A stretch of DNA of 64,000 nucleotides from an uncultured bacterium (GTDB lineage: Bacteria > Cyanobacteriota > Vampirovibrionia > Gastranaerophilales > Gastranaerophilaceae), in the NCBI GenBank assembly GCA_900549855.1, contig URPS01000003.1:1-64000 (forward strand). Direction: 5' to 3'. Numbering within the stretch: the stretch's first letter is position 1; each line of letters opens with the position of its first letter. Below the pieces are notes generated by a model. That model searched no databases and was not told the origin of the DNA. It saw only the letters and a program-made list of their open reading frames with translations. Position numbers and translations under genes: made by a program. Positions 59,516-64,000 of the stretch are shown in pieces.

Positions 59516-62500
59516 TTATATTTCACCTAGTGTAGCTGAAGTATCAAAGAAGTTAATATTTAACAACTCTGAATCTATATCTGATAATGTTCTCTTTGGA
59601 GCTGATTTTCTCAAATCATCCATATCAGACATAAGGTCAACTTCTACACCATTTTTCTTAGCAACTGTAATATCTAAACCGATACTTTGCAATTCTCTTA
59701 CAAGTACCTTAAATGATTCAGGAATACCAGGTCTTGGAATATTGTCACCCTTAACGATTGCTTCATAAGCTCTGTTACGTCCGTTAACATCATCAGATTT
59801 GATTGTTAACATTTCTTGTAGAGTATATGCAGCACCATAAGCTTCAAGTGCCCAAACTTCCATTTCACCGAATCTTTGTCCACCGAACTGAGCCTTACCA
59901 CCTAAAGGTTGTTGTGTAACCAATGAGTAAGGACCTGTTGAACGAGCGTGAATCTTATCATCTACCAAGTGAACAAGTTTCAAGATATAAGATAAACCAA
60001 CTGCAATAGGTTCATCAAATGGTTCACCAGTTCTACCATCGATTAGGTAAACTTTACCATCTTCTCTAACCCAATCACAACCAGATTCTTTAATACCTCT
60101 AAGAAGTTCAGCCTTCGTAGCGATTTCAGATTGGTTATCACCATATCTTTCATCGAAAGATGGAGCTTCATAGTGTTCACCGGTCAAGTAAGCAGCCAAA
60201 CCTAACAAGCATTCATATGTTTGACCAACGTTCATACGAGAAGGAACACCTAGTGGGTTCAATACGATATCTACCGGAGTACCGTCAGGTAAGAATGGCA
60301 TATCTTCTTTTGGAAGAATTCTTGAAACAATACCCTTGTTTCCGTGACGACCTGAAAGTTTATCACCTACAGATACCTTACGTTTTTGAGCGATATAAAC
60401 TCTAATTACAGTATTTGCTCCAGGTGGTAATTCATCACCTTTTTCTCTATCAAATACTTTAACATCAAGTACTCTACCGCCTTCACCGTGAGGAACTCTT
60501 AATGAATTATCTTTAACATCTCTAGCTTTTTCTGCGAAAATTGCTCTTAACAATTTTTCTTCCGGCGGATGTTCAGATTCACCCTTTGGAGTAACCTTAC
60601 CAACAAGGATATCATCAGCGTAAACTCTAGCACCGATACGAACGATACCACGTTCATCCAAATGTCTTAAAGCTTCTTCTGATACGTTCGGAATTTCTCT
60701 TGTGATTTCTTCCGGTCCGAGTTTTGTTTGTCTTGCATCAATTTCTAATTTTTCAATATGAACTGATGTGAATATATCATCATGTACGCATCTTTCAGAA
60801 AGTAAGATAGCATCTTCGAAGTTATATCCTTCCCAAGGCATATAAGCAACCAAGATATTTTTACCAATTGAAAGTTCTCCGCAACTTGTAGAAGCACCGT
60901 CGGCGATTACATCACCTGCTCTAACCTTGTCACCTTCGTGAACAATAGGCTTTTGGTTAATACAAGTATCTTGGTTAGAACGTACATATTTCATTAATGT
61001 ATGTAAATGTTGTTTTCCGTTTACGTCACGGATGATAATTTCTTCACCCACAACTCTTTCAACAACACCATCAACCTTAGCACATACAACCATACCAGAG
61101 TCTTTTGCAACTCTTCTTTCCATACCGGTACCAACTACAGGTCTTTCAGTAATAAGAAGAGGTACTGATTGACGTTGCATGTTTGAACCCATCAATGCAC
61201 GGTTTGCGTCATCGTGTTCGATAAATGGAATCATTGATGTTGCAACAGAGATAATTTGAATTGGGCAAACACCCATAAAGTCAACCTTTGAAGAATCACA
61301 CATAATGAATTCTGATCTGTAACGTACAGGAATCTGAGTTGCTTTGAAAGTTTTATCAGGATTCAATTGTACGTCAGCAGGAGCACATCTGTAGTTTTCA
61401 TCTTCATCAGCTGTCATGTAAACAACTTCATCTGTAACTACACCATCTTTTACAACAAAGAATGGAGATTCAATAAATCCATAGTCATTAACTCTTGCGT
61501 GAGTTGCCAATGAACCAATCAAACCTGCGTTTGGACCTTCCGGTGTTTCTATCGGACATATACGACCGTAGTGAGAAGGGTGAATATCACGAACTGCGAA
61601 ACCAGCTCTTTCTCTTTGTAAACCTCCAGGTCCTAATGCTGAAATACGTCTTTTGTGAGTCAATTCAGCCAATGGATTAATTTGGTCCATGAACTGTGAT
61701 AACTGAGAAGAACCAAAGAATTCTTTCAATGAAGCAACCAATGGTTTTGTATTTAACAAGTTCAATGGAGTCAATGTTTCAGAATCTTGAAGAGTCATTC
61801 TTTCTTTAACGATTCTTTCAATTCTAGAAAGACCTACTCTGAATTGATTTTGAAGAAGTTCACCAACTGAACGAATTCTTCTGTTTCCTAAGTGGTCAAT
61901 ATCATCCAAAGAACCTTCGTCATAAGTTAGGTTAATTAAATATTCAATAGATGCAACAATATCTTGAACAGTCAATGTTCTTTGGTTCTTAGGAATATTT
62001 AAGTTCAATTTTTTGTTTAATTTGTAACGACCTACACGACCGATATCGTATTTCTTATCATCAAAGAATCTTGATTCTAAGATTTGACGTCCGCCTTGAG
62101 CTGAAGCAGGATCACCAGGTCTTAATTTTTTATACAAATCAATAAGAGCATCATCTGTAGTTTCTGTAGTATCTTTATCCAAAGTCTTTTTCAAGAATTC
62201 AAAGTGAGTGAACAAAGATTCCATTTCAGAAACAGTGATACCCATTGCCTTCAATAAAGTTGTAGCTAAGATTTTTCTGTTTTTGTCAATCTTAACGTAA
62301 ATTATATCGTTAGAGTCTGTTTCGATTTTCAACCAAGCACCACGGTTTGGAATCATGGTTGCGTTGTATAATCTCTTACCAGTTGGAGAGATTTCTCTCT
62401 TGAAATAAACACCAGGCGAACGAACAATCTGAGATACGATTACACGTTCTGCACCATTAACAATGAATGTACCCTTGTCTGTCATTGTAGGGATGTCACC

Positions 62501-62830
62501 GATATAAACTTCTTGTTCTTTAATTTCACCGCTATCACGGTTAACAAGTCTAACCATTACACGCAATTGTTTTGCATAAGTTGCGTCATGGATACGTGCT
62601 TCTTCAATAGTATACTTTGCATTATCAAAAGTATAGTTTGGAAGGAAATGCAATTCTAATCTGCCTGTGTAATCTTTTACAGGAGAGAATGCCAAAAGCT
62701 CTTCTTTTAACCCTTCTTTTAAAAACCATTCAAATGATTTTTTTTGCACGTCAATTAAATCCGGTAAATCATCCAAACGAGTATTAGGTATACCCATTGG
62801 TGTTACTCTTTTTGCATATTCTGTCGACAT
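59516..62830 (-). CDS. rpoB: RNA polymerase beta subunit
   Basis: 1104 residues, close to cyanobacterial beta and lacking the large insertions of E. coli beta. Motifs include [20 protein letters not shown] (rifampicin region), [30 protein letters not shown] [25 protein letters not shown] and [21 protein letters not shown] stands before the ATG. First gene of the three-gene operon; no rplKAJL precedes it. Confidence 0.98.
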   Translation of the reverse strand: MSTEYAKRVTPMGIPNTRLDDLPDLIDVQKKSFEWFLKEGLKEELLAFSPVKDYTGRLELHFLPNYTFDNAKYTIEEARIHDATYAKQLRVMVRLVNRDSGEIKEQEVYIGDIPTMTDKGTFIVNGAERVIVSQIVRSPGVYFKREISPTGKRLYNATMIPNRGAWLKIETDSNDIIYVKIDKNRKILATTLLKAMGITVSEMESLFTHFEFLKKTLDKDTTETTDDALIDLYKKLRPGDPASAQGGRQILESRFFDDKKYDIGRVGRYKLNKKLNLNIPKNQRTLTVQDIVASIEYLINLTYDEGSLDDIDHLGNRRIRSVGELLQNQFRVGLSRIERIVKERMTLQDSETLTPLNLLNTKPLVASLKEFFGSSQLSQFMDQINPLAELTHKRRISALGPGGLQRERAGFAVRDIHPSHYGRICPIETPEGPNAGLIGSLATHARVNDYGFIESPFFVVKDGVVTDEVVYMTADEDENYRCAPADVQLNPDKTFKATQIPVRYRSEFIMCDSSKVDFMGVCPIQIISVATSMIPFIEHDDANRALMGSNMQRQSVPLLITERPVVGTGMERRVAKDSGMVVCAKVDGVVERVVGEEIIIRDVNGKQHLHTLMKYVRSNQDTCINQKPIVHEGDKVRAGDVIADGASTSCGELSIGKNILVAYMPWEGYNFEDAILLSERCVHDDIFTSVHIEKLEIDARQTKLGPEEITREIPNVSEEALRHLDERGIVRIGARVYADDILVGKVTPKGESEHPPEEKLLRAIFAEKARDVKDNSLRVPHGEGGRVLDVKVFDREKGDELPPGANTVIRVYIAQKRKVSVGDKLSGRHGNKGIVSRILPKEDMPFLPDGTPVDIVLNPLGVPSRMNVGQTYECLLGLAAYLTGEHYEAPSFDERYGDNQSEIATKAELLRGIKESGCDWVREDGKVYLIDGRTGEPFDEPIAVGLSYILKLVHLVDDKIHARSTGPYSLVTQQPLGGKAQFGGQRFGEMEVWALEAYGAAYTLQEMLTIKSDDVNGRNRAYEAIVKGDNIPRPGIPESFKVLVRELQSIGLDITVAKKNGVEVDLMSDMDDLRKSAPKRTLSDIDSELLNINFFDTSATLGEI

Positions 62831-62941
62831 TAATTCACCTCATCTATTCTAATGATGTACTATATAAAATTTGCTTTATATTCTTATTCTATTTCTACCT
62901 TTATTTCGGACATAATTATCCCATATACAGCATGTTCTACT

Positions 62942-62969
62942 ATCGTACAACATCAAAATTTAACGTCAA
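62942..62969 (-). promoter_or_regulatory. Candidate promoter of rpoB-rpoC1-rpoC2
   Basis: On the minus strand CTTGACG (-35, 62964-62969) and TACGAT (-10, 62942-62947), spacing 16, would start a leader of about 105 bases before the rpoB ATG. The intergenic region 62831-63128 otherwise shows no structured RNA I recognise. Confidence 0.4.
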
Positions 62970-63128
62970 GTTAATAAGGGTATTTTGTACAATTTTTCAA
63001 GTGTTATGTAACAAATATTTACAATTCTTAAAATTAAATGGATAAAAAGAGGGAATAACAAAGGTTCAAAATTCTAACTAGCAAAAAAAATTATTTTAGC
63101 ATTTTTAATATAGCAAAGGAGATTTTAT

Positions 63129-63404
63129 ATGTCAGATATCAGTTTTAAATCAACCTACAAAATTCCCGTAACACAGTGGGGCATTAATAATACTAAAAAA
63201 TTGCAATTAAAATCCTTAGTTGAATCCAATAACGGAATTATAACAGGGAAAAAAGATAAATTCGCACTGGTTTCAATTCCTGATAAAAAAGATATGGGAT
63301 TTATACGAAAGTTAATGAAAATCGGATATCGTGAATACAAACAATTTGTCGGTGAAAAAATTTCCAAAGATTCCCTTATAGAATATGTTGATAAATTAGG
63401 ATAA
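63129..63404 (+). CDS. Hypothetical small protein with N-terminal FKS box
   Basis: 91 residues, unrecognised. Strong AAAGGAG 8 bases before the ATG. Begins MSDISFKSTYKIPVTQW; compare NFRAKEHY and NFRASISD in two other genes of this window. The rest is a mixed alpha-beta, Lys-rich small domain (IITGKKDKFALVSIPDKKD, REYKQFVGEKISKDSL). Transcribed divergently from rpoB. Confidence 0.75.
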   Translation: MSDISFKSTYKIPVTQWGINNTKKLQLKSLVESNNGIITGKKDKFALVSIPDKKDMGFIRKLMKIGYREYKQFVGEKISKDSLIEYVDKLG

Positions 63405-63411
63405 CTAAAAA

Positions 63412-63479
63412 TACCGACCGCCCTAGTTAGGGAGGTCGCAGTCGTGAGAACGTCAGTGAGCTGCGAATGCGGGTGGGTA
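63412..63479 (+). repeat. GC-rich hairpin repeat, possible solo element
   Basis: TACCGACC at one edge and GGGTGGGTA at the other; inside, CGACCGCCCTAG / TTAGGGAGGTCG forms a near-perfect stem (one mismatch) and a second imperfect stem uses CGCAG / CTGCG. The composition and CCCACCC-type edge resemble the DUF559 element arms. It may also serve as terminator of the preceding gene. Confidence 0.5.
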
Positions 63480-63562
63480 TCAGTTCATTGCAAACACATT
63501 AATTAATAAAAATTTAAAATTAAAAATCAAATAACAAACTTACATTCATTAATCAAAAATCT

Positions 63563-63913
63563 CTAAACATCCAAATCATCGTCATTTTCTTTAGGTTCAG
63601 GCAAATCCGGTTCAGCTTTTTGTTTAGTTAATTTTTCATTAAGTTCTTGAAGGGTAATAGATTTGTCCATTTTTTTTAAAGCATTTAAAACCGCCAACTT
63701 ATAATCTGCATCAGCCTGATTTTTTGGATTATCAATAATTTCACCAATTCTTTGTCCCAAATACCCCATAACAACAACTGCTGGTATCAAAACAGCTCCT
63801 GTGATAAGGATTGCATGCAAATCAATTACACCCACACGTACAATACTAACGGTGCCTATTACCAACATCGTTATTACAACAAAAAATAATCTGACGTTTT
63901 CAGTATAACCCAA
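63563..63913 (-). CDS. Two-helix membrane protein with acidic tail
   Basis: 116 residues. Hydrophobic segments about 8-27 and 31-55, then a helical Lys/Glu/Asp-rich tail ending in an acidic stretch. TTG start with AAAGGA 9 bases upstream, inside the end of the preceding gene. No family recognised. Confidence 0.6.
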   Translation of the reverse strand: MGYTENVRLFFVVITMLVIGTVSIVRVGVIDLHAILITGAVLIPAVVVMGYLGQRIGEIIDNPKNQADADYKLAVLNALKKMDKSITLQELNEKLTKQKAEPDLPEPKENDDDLDV

Positions 63914-63915
63914 TT

Positions 63916-64000
63916 TTATTCATCCTTTCCGGATTTATTAAAATTTTCCATATCTTTTTTCATACAGAATTGGACCAAAGTCATTTTATCAATATTACTC
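63916..64000 (-). CDS. C-terminal end of an upstream gene, cut by the window edge
   Basis: Minus-strand frame open from the window edge to TAA at 63916: LVQFCMKKDMENFNKSGKDE and a few residues before it. Ends 2 bases before the TTG of the next gene, so the two are probably one operon. Too short to identify. Confidence 0.45.
   Translation of the reverse strand, partial: SNIDKMTLVQFCMKKDMENFNKSGKDE

Noticed and set aside
63405..63562. A small gene downstream of 63129
   Set aside because: No frame with a start and ribosome binding site; the segment is a GC-rich hairpin followed by AT-rich sequence.

Overview
This 64 kb AT-rich chromosomal window (GC roughly one third by eye) looks like a non-photosynthetic relative of the Cyanobacteria, most likely gut Gastranaerophilales (Melainabacteria/Vampirovibrionia). 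The RNA polymerase beta' subunit is split into rpoC1 and rpoC2. rpoC2 carries a very large trigger-loop insertion, as in Cyanobacteria, and rpoB-rpoC1-rpoC2 is not preceded by rplJL. DUF3326, DUF4330 and Tic20-like proteins point the same way. No photosynthesis gene is present. The cell is inferred to be a diderm with surface polysaccharide (rfbABCD, a WaaL/Wzy-type ligase, an HldE-type kinase, MCE/MlaD, AsmA-like). The taxonomic call is inference.

Layout. 1-7.6 kb (+): end of malQ, a sugar-ABC ATPase, an AsmA-like protein, a PilZ-like protein and a TPR protein. 7.7-15.2 kb: uridine-kinase-like protein, a short unknown, a coupled MnmC-type methyltransferase plus FAD oxidoreductase (-), a secreted HExxH protein, an S41 protease and BioF. 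15.2-20 kb (-): dTDP-rhamnose operon rfbC-rfbB-[four-helix-bundle gene]-rfbD-rfbA followed by dxr. 20-23.3 kb: accessory zone with a 62-bp inverted-repeat element holding a broken DUF559 endonuclease gene, tRNA-Lys beside a degenerate copy of itself, a TOPRIM protein, an unknown coiled-coil protein and a second decayed inverted-repeat/DUF559 element. 23.3-32.6 kb: orphan histidine kinase, calpain-like protein, rpiB-rsfS-TPR-Tic20-like operon, secreted repeat protein, rnpA, MCE protein, upp, a minimal LuxR-type regulator, a LOG protein and a prepilin. 32.7-48.1 kb (-): PHP phosphoesterase, ymdB, rny, leuS, dnaE, ligA, polysaccharide ligase, DUF4330 protein and heptose-7-phosphate kinase. 48-64 kb: unknowns, a CNNM/CorC protein, DUF3326, trigger factor, rpoC2-rpoC1-rpoB, and small unknowns.

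Most genes are housekeeping. The most unusual structure is the family of inverted-repeat elements around DUF559 endonuclease genes: one near-intact copy, one decayed copy and two possible solo ends. Next are the tRNA-Lys duplication beside the first element, a codon-usage break inside the sugar-ABC ATPase gene, an MnmC-like gene pair with an unusual architecture, and a bacterial calpain-like protein. No CRISPR array, prophage or complete transposase gene was seen.
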